Below, in pieces: positions 53,801 through 58,900 of a DNA stretch of 64,000 bases. This DNA comes from Apostichopus japonicus (lineage: Eukaryota; Echinodermata; Holothuroidea; Aspidochirotida; Stichopodidae): the NCBI RefSeq assembly GCF_037975245.1, contig NC_092568.1, positions 23,152,501 through 23,216,500 of the forward strand, written 5' to 3'. Positions within the stretch are counted from its first letter, which is position 1; every line of letters begins with the position of its first letter. Both the position numbers and the translations under genes were made by a program. The notes under the pieces are model-generated. The model saw only the letters and a list, made by a program, of their open reading frames with translations, did no database searches and was not told the DNA's origin.

Positions 53801-54854
53801 TCTATCTGTCCATTAATTGATCCATGCAATTACATATAGTGCATCAGTACACATTGATGTATTTGTCCCTGTCATTCAAGGGTTTTTTTTTAATTCAAGA
53901 GAAAATGTTACTCTTAGTCTTGCTTGGGCTTTAAGAATATTACTACTTGAAATTTTACATGGCCTAGTGCTACCAGCCACTTTTTTGCCAGACTAAAAAA
54001 AAAATCCTCTTCTTTTTAAGCATCTACCTTGACTAATTATTCCATTGTTGTACTAATGAATATTTTCCTGCAAGATTGTGTGTATTTATTTTTTCCCACT
54101 TTATATTTTCCTTCTGTTCATGGTAGGAAAAGACTTTGTAGTTACCATAGAAACCAGATATTTTTAGTTTCATACAGAACACAAATCAAGCAGCTTATCT
54201 TCAACTTTGTGGATGAGGAGGTGGAGCAGCTCTTCACCAGCTGTTCAGGATCCAGTGTGAAATTTCCCATGTTTAAGGCCTTGAATGTGGCCACAGTCAT
54301 TACTATTGTATCCAGCTAACAGTGCACACTGCAAGCTTGAAGTAATAGGGGAATAGCAATCACTGAACATTGCAGCAATACTACATTACGATTGCAATAA
54401 AAATTTTCCATCAAGGGGGGAAAATTGTAATAGCTATGGTGGTTGTGTAGCCTTTGAAACAATGGGTTGTAAATTGAAACAGAAAAATGAACAAGATTTT
54501 AAGTTATGTCCATTTTAATTATATATTCAGAAACATTAAGGGTTGTCCATTCTATTTGCATTTCTGAGCATTTCAGAATACTTGTCTGCCCTACCTCTTT
54601 TCATAAGAGTAAAGTTTGGCTTGGAATATATGTGTCTTGCAGGAACATTTATTTTACGGTTATATTTATCTTCTCAGATCCGTGAGCTTCACATGTACTA
54701 CCAGAGTGCAAGAAGTGTTATTACAGAAGAGACAACCTGCCTGGTTTGCAGAAAGAGAATCGGTAACAGCGCGTTTGCTCGGTATCCCAACGGAGTCATC
54801 GTACATTACTACTGCTGCAAGGATCGCACTGTCTTACCGGTGGCAGCAACGTGA
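6140..54854 (+). CDS. VPS39: VPS39 (HOPS complex subunit), complete 19-exon gene
   Basis: Encodes an 885-residue VPS39 (also Vam6/TLP), close to the roughly 875-886 residues of vertebrate forms. VPS39 is a Rab7-binding subunit of the HOPS tether and acts in fusion of late endosomes and autophagosomes with lysosomes; it has also been linked to organelle contacts and TGF-beta signalling. The N-terminal citron-homology beta-propeller covers about residues 15-280 (motifs LPLQIE, VLVGTK, MCVAVRRK, SMAWCG, SICVGFKRDYFLI, KYIEIRT, PRLLVQ, ITSG). An alpha-solenoid follows (NLYAFELF, LLPGDYR, YLTQKR, IIDTTLLKCYL, GHERTVQYLQ, IPYLEHII, GRAGRHEQALAIYAHLL). The C-terminal zinc-binding module has C848-x2-C851 and H870-x2-C873 flanking GNSAFARYPNG. 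The ATG is the first after an in-frame stop and sits in GAAATGC. All 18 introns are GT-AG and preserve phase. The last intron is 27,271 bp, the longest; the next largest are 3279 and 2724 bp. No frameshift or missing domain was found. Confidence 0.97.
6425..6720 (+). repeat. tRNA-derived SINE in VPS39 intron 1
   Basis: Contains a good polymerase III A box, TAGCCGAGGGG (6430-6440), and B box, GGTTCAATTCC (6492-6502), at tRNA-like spacing, followed by a non-tRNA body ending in an ACTATTATTATT-like tail near 6705-6718. The A box resembles Leu/Ser-type tRNAs. No closed cloverleaf was seen, so I call it a SINE and not a tRNA gene. The end coordinates are approximate. Confidence 0.6.
7187..7267 (+). 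CDS. VPS39: VPS39 exon 2
   Basis: Residues 25-51. Acceptor TCATAG|GCAACC, donor GAAG|GTAAAG. It encodes GNHVLVGTK, the second propeller strand, equivalent to LLVGTKQG in vertebrates. Confidence 0.92.
7984..8270. mobile_element. Possible MITE in VPS39 intron 2
   Basis: The left end (ACATGTTGTAACAATGTGTG at about 7984) and right end (reverse complement ACATGTGTAATGATGTG, ending near 8270) form imperfect inverted repeats enclosing AT-rich DNA. An internal segment beginning AACAATTCAAAATCAAAA occurs twice, near 8110 and 8219. There is no coding capacity and no clear target duplication, so the family is unknown and the call is tentative. Confidence 0.35.
8622..8732 (+). CDS. VPS39: VPS39 exon 3
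   Basis: Residues 52-88. Acceptor TTTTCAG|GGATAG, donor TTTCAG|GTATAG. It encodes KPVQQLTCVPEHQILISLS, aligning with the KKIQQIHVVSQFKILVSL region of the citron-homology domain. Confidence 0.93.
8733..11456 (+). other. VPS39 intron 3, nothing recognisable
   Basis: A 2.7-kb AT-rich intron. It has a G-run near 9751-9762 and short unrelated open frames (for example 9674-9898 and 10461-10667) with no similarity that I recognise. No tRNA, repeat array or transposon ends were identified. Confidence 0.6.
11457..11551 (+). CDS. VPS39: VPS39 exon 4
   Basis: Residues 89-120, ending in phase 0. Acceptor ATCTAG|ATGGTC, donor CAC|GTAAGC. It encodes GLIHVHEMSHF and TRGASIFATDVH, matching NIYVHDLLTF and KGASLFTCD. 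Confidence 0.94.
12424..12531 (+). CDS. VPS39: VPS39 exon 5
   Basis: Residues 121-156, phase 0 at both ends. Acceptor CCACAG|AAAACG, donor ATA|GTGAGT. It encodes LKMCVAVRRKIILYDWRNR, equivalent to LRMCVAVKKKLQLYFWKDR, a strongly conserved propeller segment. Confidence 0.95.
13913..14005 (+). CDS. VPS39: VPS39 exon 6
   Basis: Residues 157-187, phase 0 at both ends. Acceptor CTCCAG|ACTGAG, donor GGC|GTAAGT. It encodes DVPRSMAWCGHSICVGFKR, nearly identical to the vertebrate segment. Confidence 0.96.
14335..14521 (+). CDS. VPS39: VPS39 exon 7
   Basis: Residues 188-249. Acceptor TTCTCAG|ATTCAG, donor TTAG|GTATGC. It encodes GELKELFTTGNTSQVEPTI and YALRWSDVPTVL, aligning with GSIKELFPTGKQ and CALNWTDIPVAM. 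Confidence 0.96.
14697..14790 (-). repeat. Degenerate copy of the foldback-arm repeat
   Basis: GTTTCGATCTTGACAGGATC followed by a TCTTC-like, CAAGGGC segment resembles the left arm of the foldback element in intron 10, in the same orientation as that arm. The GACAGACAGAC-rich DNA after it resembles the interior of that element. Several substitutions suggest an old copy. The boundaries are uncertain. Confidence 0.5.
15411..15849. repeat. Tandem duplication of about 220 bp in VPS39 intron 7
   Basis: Two consecutive copies start at ATTGCTGGTG (15411 and 15632) and share long near-identical blocks, including GGAATGTACAATTATTTCAG and ACCAAAGTGTCGTGCTAAAT. The offset between matching blocks falls from 221 to 217 bases because of small indels. 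No meaningful protein is encoded. Confidence 0.85.
16085..16205 (+). CDS. VPS39: VPS39 exon 8
   Basis: Residues 250-289 plus two bases. Acceptor TGTGCAG|AACATG, donor GGAAG|GTCAGA. It encodes PYVIAVMPKYIEIRTVDP and RLLVQNIEI, matching PYIIAVLPRYVEIRTFEP. Confidence 0.96.
16816..16933 (+). CDS. VPS39: VPS39 exon 9
   Basis: Residues 290-329, ending in phase 0. Acceptor TTTTCAG|TGGACA, donor GCA|GTAAGT. It closes the propeller (VYVASQECIWKLEPVP) and begins the solenoid (QIKELLKDKQFELALHLA). Confidence 0.95.
17561..17690 (+). CDS. VPS39: VPS39 exon 10
   Basis: Residues 330-372. Acceptor AAACAG|AATATG, donor CACAG|GTTGGT. It encodes IQNLYAFELFQQERFEESMK, matching IKNLYAFNLFCQKRFDESMQ. Confidence 0.96.
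18062..18150 (-). repeat. tRNA-derived SINE head, minus strand, intron 10
   Basis: On the minus strand an A box, TGGCCGAGTCG (18143-18133), and a B box, GGTTCGAGCCC (18080-18070), lie at Leu/Ser-tRNA-like spacing. The T-arm (CCTGG/CCAGG) is intact. The flanks do not form a matching acceptor stem, so this is a SINE head and not a functional tRNA gene. Confidence 0.6.
18330..18744. mobile_element. Foldback element with 73-bp inverted arms and 11-bp target duplication
   Basis: The arms at 18341-18413 and 18602-18674 are reverse complements with 3 mismatches in 73 positions. The element appears to run from 18341 to 18733 and is flanked by direct repeats GGTTATCTCTT (18330-18340 and 18734-18744), a target-site duplication. 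Its right end extends about 59 bases beyond the inverted arm and ends in TTTTATTTTATTTT. The interior has no meaningful ORF. Each arm carries a motif resembling the end of Penelope-like or hammerhead-bearing retroelements. An isolated relative lies at 42226-42286 and a degenerate one at 14697. The class is inferred; inversion of one arm during target-primed insertion is possible. Confidence 0.75.
18746..20525. mobile_element. Non-autonomous hAT-like DNA transposon, 1.77 kb
   Basis: The element runs 18752-20519 and ends in inverted repeats CAGGGTTCTGC (left) and GCAGAACCCTG (right). It is flanked by direct repeats TAAGAA (18746-18751 and 20520-20525). CAGGG-type ends are typical of hAT elements. 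Those usually make 8-bp duplications, though 5- and 6-bp variants exist, so the superfamily is tentative. The interior holds GC-rich palindromic sequence at the left end (CCGGTCGG repeats), several CGCGGGAAAT motifs and A-rich tracts at 19250-19320, but no transposase-like ORF. It begins one base beyond the right target duplication of the foldback element. Confidence 0.7.
20777..20809. repeat. (TA)n microsatellite
   Basis: About 33 bases of uninterrupted TA repeat in VPS39 intron 10, 160 bases upstream of exon 11. Confidence 0.95.
20970..21253 (+). CDS. VPS39: VPS39 exon 11
   Basis: Residues 373-467, the largest exon, ending in phase 0. Acceptor CTTTCAG|ATCCTG, donor TTCAG|GTAGGT. It encodes VIGLFPDLLPGDYRNKIEYP, LIEYLTQKRQDLL, a Ser/Thr-rich linker (EGSTTTSSSKQ) and IIDTTLLKCYLQ, matching human LLQIIDTTLLKCYLH. 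The last 33 bases and the donor have been copied repeatedly into the intron that follows. Confidence 0.96.
21221..21934 (+). repeat. 56/58-bp minisatellite built from the exon 11 splice-donor junction
   Basis: Thirteen units start with ATAGACACC at 21221, 21279, 21335, 21391, 21447, 21503, 21561, 21617, 21673, 21731, 21787, 21845 and 21901. The first is the true end of exon 11 and its donor (GTAGGT). Each intronic unit contains the last 33 coding bases and about 25 bases of intron start. Eight intronic units carry GTAAGT donors, two carry GTAACT, and those at 21731 (GGAAAG) and 21901 (AGCTGC) have lost the donor. Using the second donor would add 58 bases and shift the frame; using any later donor would include the in-frame stop at 21317-21319. 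Confidence 0.95.
22003..22066 (+). pseudogene. Diverged relic of the exon 11 tail
   Basis: The frame TCA AAG CAG followed by IIDTTLL aligns with exon 11 codons for SKQRAQIIDTTLLKCYLQ, but lacks the LKCY codons and ends CTTCC|GTAAGA, with a donor-like GT at the matching place. Upstream GGATC also matches exon 11. It is more diverged than the array units and covers sequence 5' of the array unit, so it is probably an older, independent duplication of the exon end. No acceptor context makes it an obvious exon. Confidence 0.6.
22412..22553 (+). CDS. VPS39: VPS39 exon 12
   Basis: Residues 468-514. Acceptor GTTTAG|ACCAAC, donor GAAG|GTAATG. It encodes NDALVASLLRLKDNKCHFEE and YSELIILYNKK, matching VAPLLRLENNHCHIEE and YSELIILYEKK (VPS39 domain 1). 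Confidence 0.96.
23874..24034 (+). CDS. VPS39: VPS39 exon 13
   Basis: Residues 515-568, ending in phase 0. Acceptor GTGGCAG|CACTTG, donor AAG|GTGGGT. It encodes SPLRGHERTVQYLQKLG and EDGLK, nearly identical to SPLKGHERTVQYLQHLG. Confidence 0.97.
24373..24589 (+). CDS. VPS39: VPS39 exon 14
   Basis: Residues 569-640. Acceptor GTCACAG|ATATTT, donor GAAG|GTAGTC. It encodes IFTEDN, VIPYLEHIILNCGDETEAFH and NQLIQMYREEIEKLM, matching IFTEDL, AIPYLEHIIHVWEET and NCLIQLYCEKVQGLM. Confidence 0.97.
24876..25004 (+). CDS. VPS39: VPS39 exon 15
   Basis: Residues 641-683. Acceptor GACAG|GGCAAA, donor AATG|GTAAGA. It encodes EPGELGALRKKLLGFLETS, matching EEGELGEYRQKLLMFLEIS. Confidence 0.95.
25411..25559 (+). 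CDS. VPS39: VPS39 exon 16
   Basis: Residues 684-733, ending in phase 0. Acceptor CTACAG|CATTCT, donor GAG|GTCAGA. It encodes EERALLSGRAGRHEQALAIY, matching EERALLLGRMGKHEQALFIY. Confidence 0.96.
25861..26174. repeat. 155-bp tandem duplication in VPS39 intron 16
   Basis: Two head-to-tail copies of a segment containing GTTTTAGATATATTTGG (25874 and 26029) and continuing through GTCCTTTAAAGTGTAACA. They differ at only a few bases (CATTACGG versus CATAACGG, AACAG versus AACAT, and T-run length), so the duplication is recent. Confidence 0.9.
26338..26470. repeat. Short tandem array, unit about 27-30 bp
   Basis: About five units of the type ATATTGATAATACC, CTTTAAAACCTAA, with small length changes, lie just upstream of exon 17. 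Confidence 0.8.
26586..26732 (+). CDS. VPS39: VPS39 exon 17
   Basis: Residues 734-782, phase 0 at both ends. Acceptor GAACAG|GTTTAT, donor AAG|GTAAAA. It encodes VYFKLFQTYLDPPD and ALKILEKHFDKIDTAK, matching VYLSLLRMYLSPPS and ALQVLELHHSKLDTTK. Confidence 0.95.
27272..27406 (+). CDS. VPS39: VPS39 exon 18
   Basis: Residues 783-827, phase 0 at both ends. Acceptor AATTTAG|GCCTTT, donor CTTCAG|GTAAGA. It encodes LPGDIKVDHVHKFLGKVLE and SKSLFYAENLQ, aligning with LPANTQINDIRIFLEKVLE. This is the last exon before the 27-kb intron. Confidence 0.95.
27888..27990 (+). other. Possible alternative terminal exon of VPS39
   Basis: An acceptor-like ATTGTTTCAG lies 481 bases after exon 18. Read in the phase that exon 18 leaves (phase 0), the following sequence is open for 23 codons (SSCTIVKLAEGIQWEMKFKL, HKP) and then stops at TGA 27957-27959. 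A canonical AATAAA at 27985-27990 with T/GT-rich DNA follows. If used, it would give a VPS39 form of about 850 residues lacking the zinc-binding end. A short open stretch like this can arise by chance and no homology supports it. Confidence 0.25.
27991..31044 (+). other. VPS39 intron 18, first block
   Basis: No gene recognised. Region 29090-29680 ends in a cluster of AATAAA-type words (29644-29677, AATAAATAAATAAAGG) and looks like the 3' end of a retroposed transcript or LINE-like element, but no reverse transcriptase is visible and the 5' limit is unknown. C- and G-rich runs occur at 28833-28856 and 29759-29776. Confidence 0.4.
31045..31333 (+). other. Orphan terminal-exon-like ORF inside VPS39 intron 18
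   Basis: A pyrimidine-rich acceptor (CCTTCTTCCAG) at 31034-31044 is followed by an open frame to TAA at 31280-31282, about 78 codons, with AATAAA at about 31328. The frame has coding-like base composition compared with its flanks. Recognisable segments include FTADENLFFLSKLSSHQEM, FLDEIREGKDTINGMIQPG and the C-terminus DAMFRWMNFEV. It is acidic and probably helical. I do not recognise the family. It needs an upstream exon ending two bases into a codon, so it cannot be joined to VPS39 exon 18, which ends in phase 0. It may be the last exon of a nested gene, or a decayed or retroposed gene fragment. Confidence 0.4.
31334..33512 (+). other. VPS39 intron 18, second block, no gene seen
   Basis: AT-rich DNA with homopolymer runs (T-run near 31391, G-run near 31427, C-run 33098-33110). 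Short open frames show no similarity that I recognise. Confidence 0.5.
33513..33930. repeat. 26-bp minisatellite
   Basis: About 16 imperfect units of the type CTGCTCTCGACT plus TTGTATTACCCTAG. Variants include CTCTTCTTT and CTCCTCTTT replacing CTCGACTTT, and ACAGTAG or CCTAGT at the join. The repetitive ORF across it (33758-34054) is a by-product of the repeat. Confidence 0.93.
33931..39897 (+). other. VPS39 intron 18, third block, no gene seen
   Basis: About 6 kb of AT-rich intron without a recognisable exon. It contains a T-run at 36891-36908, a CT-rich microsatellite at 38714-38740, and a GCGCCCTCTA word at about 35147 of the kind seen in dispersed repeats of marine invertebrates. Short open frames on both strands are unremarkable. 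Confidence 0.5.
39898..40257 (+). other. Orphan ORF of about 118 codons in VPS39 intron 18
   Basis: Open from just after TGA (39895-39897) to the stop ending at 40254-40257, without an obvious ATG at its left end. Segments include VYRKDDVLLLKLEKSLMNIL, VSDIVIADVLKTN and GPTKFYLFLQAFNSQ, then a charged, Glu/Lys-rich tail. A donor-like ACAG|GTATCA falls after NSQ at 40119, so only 39898-40119 may be exonic. The pattern of amphipathic helices with a GPxxFxLFLQAF ending is faintly like the last helix of CARD/death-fold domains, but this is not a reliable assignment. It could be an exon of a nested gene, a pseudogene fragment or chance. Confidence 0.25.
40631..40762 (+). repeat. Dispersed repeat copy A
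   Basis: A segment of about 132 bp from GTGGTAGAATGA to GAGACAGGTAAGC. It matches the reverse complement of 48307-48439 at roughly 80 percent identity by eye. Shared words include CATTGACCGG, GGTCCGG, TAGAGGGC, AAAAGGTTA and GGAGACAGGTAAGC. Confidence 0.85.
42226..42286 (+). repeat. Solo copy of the foldback-arm repeat
   Basis: TTTAGCCCCAGAAGAAGATC and the following AGGATCCAAACCTCAGGCC, then ACTTTTACACAT, align with the right arm of the foldback element at 18617-18677 with a few changes. The GAAACGTC of the intact arm is here CAAACCTC, so any ribozyme-like core is broken. Confidence 0.8.
42287..48306 (+). other. VPS39 intron 18, fourth block, no gene seen
   Basis: About 6 kb of AT-rich intron with no recognisable exon or element ends. 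It includes a G-run near 42561-42572. Sporadic open frames (for example 43391-43615 and 44918-45118) have no visible family signal. Confidence 0.5.
48307..48439 (-). repeat. Dispersed repeat copy B, inverted relative to copy A
   Basis: The minus strand matches 40631-40762. It contains the CATAGAGGGCGC/GCGCCCTCTA word that recurs in repeats of this kind. Both copies end in a donor-like ACAGGTAAGC. Confidence 0.85.
48440..51304 (+). other. VPS39 intron 18, fifth block, no gene seen
   Basis: AT-rich intron with no recognisable exon. The frame at 49224-49433 is the most protein-like stretch here, but it lacks supporting splice structure or similarity. Confidence 0.5.
51305..52535. repeat. 35-bp minisatellite, about 35 copies
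   Basis: The unit is GGTTGATCTAGCTGG followed by ATTGTACTTATAGTGGAGAT. Variant units (AACTGTAGTGTAC with ATAGAGAAGAT; GTACATTTAGTGG; CTACCTGGGATGT) recur in the same order. The AACTGTAGTG...AGAGAAG variant at 51977, 52151 and 52431 is spaced 174 and 280 bp apart (about 5 and 8 units), showing higher-order duplication within the array. The array ends 2.1 kb upstream of VPS39 exon 19. Confidence 0.95.
52536..54677 (+). other. End of VPS39 intron 18
   Basis: AT-rich DNA leading to the exon 19 acceptor. The frame 54029-54319 ends with FNFVDEEVEQLF and FPMFKALNVATVITIVSS and has slightly protein-like composition, but no clear splice sites or family match. I treat it as unexplained. Confidence 0.4.
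54678..54854 (+). CDS. VPS39: VPS39 exon 19 (terminal, zinc-binding module)
   Basis: Residues 828-885 and TGA. Acceptor TTCTCAG|ATCCGT. It carries VITEETTCLVCRKRIGNSAF and ARYPNGVIVHYYC, the conserved C-terminal VPS39 domain 2, with C848/C851 and H870/C873 as likely metal ligands. This end of the protein is needed in family members for contact with the HOPS core (VPS11). The final residues (RTVLPVAAT) are lineage-specific. Confidence 0.97.
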   Translation: MRELHMYYQSARSVITEETTCLVCRKRIGNSAFARYPNGVIVHYYCCKDRTVLPVAAT

Positions 54855-57800
54855 TGACGTGAAATGAATGTATAACTTTAACCGTAAGCTTATAAAACAA
54901 AGCGCAAGGAGAGATTGTGGATAGTGAGAAGATATTATTACTTAGCATTGTCGGTCACTTTGCCAATCTGGAATTTTATGCGGGTCAGCTGACCGTAGAT
55001 GCATGGTGACCACACAGTTGTTGGTTTTTCTATGACTTAATTCTCTACACAAACTGAAGTAAAAGTTAATGTTAAATATTGCAAATAGGAGATGCAATTA
55101 TCTTTCCCAAAGATGGAGGAATGAAAGTAATAAGTTATAGTGATGATTGTTTTTAAATTACCTTCACTAAACAACATCATAAGTTGTAAATATAAGATTC
55201 TTCTTCCACAGGGTGCAGTCTAAGTAACAGTCTGGTCATGGTTTCACAATACCATTTTTTTTAAAGACAGAAACTTTTTCTGATGGAGATTAAAGGAATT
55301 TTGCTCATAACTTAAAGACCATGGGTATTTTCCTTCAATGATCACTCTTGCTCAGTGACATATACAGGATTTCAAAGGTGGGGAGGGGGGTGGGCTAAAT
55401 TCAAAATTTACCCCATCTAAATTTGGAAAATTCATGGACCTGCTGTAGGCGGATAAAAACTGTTGGTAAGAATGAAGGGTGTGGCTGTGGGTTCGTTAAA
55501 TGTGACTCCAATGTACTGTAGGGGGCTCTGTGGGTGATACCCCAGAAGGTTATTTCAAAGTTTTAGTTGCCAAATATTGCAACATGAGGCATATTTAAAT
55601 TATAAATTAGGTTTACAATTAGGTTTACAATTAGGTCCAATTGCAAGGTTGTGCTAATAAGTACTTTTGGATTTCAAAAAAATCCCCCATTGAACATTTC
55701 CCACACTAATGATGGAGGTGGGGAGGCCATCCCACCCCCTCCCCTTTCCCCCTCAATGAGCACTCCACTGCTCATGCTTGTAGTTCCAAAAGCATTTACA
55801 GGCACTTTCCAACCATTTTCTCTCATTTATTATCAACTTTCAAACATCCCGATATCTGGGAATAATTTTGAGTGTCAAAACAAGTATATATGCTAAACTT
55901 CAATGATAAAGACCTTTGAGCTAGATTGGGTCATTGTTTACAAATTAAGCGCTTGATTTGTTCTTTGGGTTTATATTATTGGCATTATACTGTATATGTG
56001 TCACTTATAGCATTTACAGAGACTTTTTTACTTTATGGAACTACAATTTATGGTAAATAATCTTGCTGCATTAAAAATTTATCATTAATATATAAAATCC
56101 TCCATAGGGAAGTTACATTTCCAAATGGATTCTCTGTATAGATTTCATTGCAAAGCTGAGGACAGAGTCTTTTTTAAACACTTTGAAAATGAATTGCACA
56201 TTCCAAAGTATGAATTCCATAGTATGATATAATGTACACTTTGGTGCCATTTAAGAAGTTCTACTGAATCAGCTATTGAAATATTAAGAATTTAATCATT
56301 TGCAACATTTATGCTCCATTTCTTACTGATGTAAAAATTTCAGTTTAAATTCTAAAGTTATCATTATTTCTTTACCAGAAATATATTAAATATGATTTAT
56401 CTATATAATACAAATTCTGTATCATAAGACCTATACCCATGTTAAGAATCAAATTCAGGACGTAGGACATGTTTAAGAATCAAAATCAGGAGTCTTCAAG
56501 AATGTAATCAATTTAGAAATGAATGCTTTGAAATTATAAATTTCATTTGCTTATTCTTGCTCAATGGATGTATCAGAAAGTATTGGTCTTTTGGAATATT
56601 TATAATCATCTGAATGTTCACATTACCAATTATAGTTGTGGTACTTTCATAATTAGGCATGGTACCTGCATTAGACTTCACAACTCAGTGTCATGTGATT
56701 TCTAAGACCTTTTCTTGGGACTTGAAGACTACACTCTATCATTGCATCTGTTTTGTATGAATTGATTTTTTTCTGATATTATTACTTTAGTTTGTTACGA
56801 CAGAAGCTTTTTGCAGGTCTAAAGAGTTCTTTCTTGATGCTTGAAGCAGAAATCTGAAGACTCCTCGCCATCTGTGTAGTAAGGACTATTCACGTAAAAG
56901 TTAAATTGATAATTTTATTTTCTTTGAAACTAGTCTAATTTGCAGAATTTATGAACTTTGCATTTCTGTTTGAAAATTTTGAAAAATTCAAATGAAATGC
57001 AAGTAATGCACAATCAGCAATTCCCTTTTCCCAGTTTCAATATTTGAGTTTATATCTCTTTATATCCTCATAGGGGGTGTTACAAACTGGTATTTCTTAA
57101 ATTTACACAACTAACACACACACACACACGCAAAATGATGTCATTTTATATGACTTTAAAGTCTCAATACGTGTTTGGTGATGAATTTCAGAAAACAAAC
57201 TTCCGAAGCAGATTCAATGTTTCTTATGACGGGTGGGTTTAATGGAGAAAAGCTGTTGCAATGGAAAGAAAGAAATTTATTTTCTGTTGCCCCTTATTGT
57301 GTGAACGATTTACCGTAAAAAAACTGTGACAGCCCTTACCAGCATGTTCAGTACACAAAATTTAACCTATATATACTCGTATCGTCCACTCTTAAGTCTT
57401 ATGCCTAACAGTCGTAAACAAAACAGAGAGATTTGATTGGCACATGATCTGTTGGGCGGGGCTTGCAAATTTGCAGTGAAGTAGAGTCTACGGACTCGTT
57501 AAAAAATATGGCAAATTTTATGTGGCTCAAAATGTTTAAGGACAGATAACTCAATTCAAAAATAATGATTATAAATATGAAAATTGCATAGAAGGGTGTT
57601 ATTTTCACTGAGCTTTTAGGGCAGTAAGCTGGAAAGGTGGAAGTTAAAATTTGGCAAACACACATTGAGACTTTAAGAAGAAAAACAGAGGAGAAAGGGA
57701 ATAAAAAGACAGAATTAAAGTAGAAAAAATTCATTCATGATGTGAACTGAAAAAGAAAAAAGTGGAGAAAGGGCATCCTCAAAGCTACCACTGGCTAACA

Positions 57801-58660
57801 CACATGATAGAGTTAACGATCAATTATGAAAGGTTGCCTTTATATATTTTAGAGCAAAATATACTTAAATTACAAAGGACCAATTTTTAGTTCGATTGGA
57901 AGAGCTGAAGAGTTTAGGTTTTGTCGAGCTACCTCTTGTTTTATAGTAAGGTTTGATTTTGTTCTCTCTTGCGTTTATAAAGACAATCAATTATGTAGTG
58001 AAACTGAGATGACAAATAGATCGTTTCTATAACGATTTTTACAGAAACCACAAGAGCAAACTGTTCCAACGCTTTTAGATTTATACCTGTATGATACTCC
58101 TTAATAATCAAAACACAACTCAATTCAATTCAATCATATCAAGTCATAGGTCGTAACTTTCTATTCACAAGTGATCTCTTTAAGAATCACTATTGCTATT
58201 TTTTTTATGTAAAAGGAAGCGATATGAACCCCAAAGAGTATTAAGAAGGAAGTAGTTACTTGTAACTATTTGTTTAATGGCCCCAGATTAGTTTGTTTGG
58301 CTCATCTTCAATGTCTGAAATACTTAATGAAATGGAGTCATATAAGGGAAAGTACTTTAAGCTATTGGCAAGTCAAGCATTTTAACATGTGGGGGCAAGT
58401 ACAATTGGCCATAGTTCAAACAGATCTGCAGTAATATTAGGCTGATTAACAAATATTACAGTTCTTCAGCAGGATTCAAAGTCATGAAGAAAAACAAAAT
58501 TCTGCAGATATGAAAATAACGGTGGAAATTTTTTGCACTTAAGTGTGTTATATATTGGACAATTTACTTCATACCGAAAATTTTGGACACTTTTGGTCAA
58601 ATTGGTTCCTTTAGCATGTAAATTGTATGACATTTCACTACTGTAACCTTTGGAAAAGGG
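54855..58660 (+). other. VPS39 3' region and downstream DNA, no gene seen
   Basis: Contains the VPS39 3' untranslated region. No canonical AATAAA appears in the first 2 kb by eye; an ATTAAA lies near 55288 and an AATAAA near 57700, so the transcript end is unresolved. A G-rich stretch at 55378-55392 and a (CA)n microsatellite at 57115-57130 are the only repeats noted. Confidence 0.5.
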
Positions 58661-58766
58661 CGAAGAAATTTATGGCTAGAGCAGAATTCAAACCAGTGAC
58701 CTCTGGTGACCTCAAGGTTACAGACCCAGAGGTAACTGGCTCAAATCCCACTCTAGCCATAAATAT
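58660..58766. repeat. SINE-like hairpin with two opposed B-box-like ends
   Basis: The left arm (58666-58706, TTTATGGCTAGAGCAG...) and right arm (58726-58765, ...CTCTAGCCATAAAT) are reverse complements at about 85 percent over 40 bp, separated by about 19 bases. The right arm has a B-box-like GGCTCAAATCC (58738-58748), and the minus strand of the left arm has GGTTTGAATTC. It looks like two inverted tRNA-derived SINE heads. Confidence 0.6.
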
Positions 58767-58856
58767 CTTTGCTCTTTTTCTATTGTCTAAAATTTCCCAG
58801 TGAGATTTCTCTAACTCATTTACATATAATGTAAAATTTAACAGTGATATATCAAG

Positions 58857-58859
<3 letters not shown>

Positions 58860-58898
<39 letters not shown>
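58860..58898. repeat. (TA)n microsatellite
   Basis: About 38 bases of perfect AT repeat, about 95 bases after the SINE-like hairpin. Confidence 0.95.

Positions 58899-58900
<2 letters not shown>

Noticed and set aside
54029-54319. Possible extra VPS39 exon just before exon 19
   Set aside because: Exon 18 to exon 19 aligns with the family without a gap, and no acceptor/donor pair brackets this frame convincingly.
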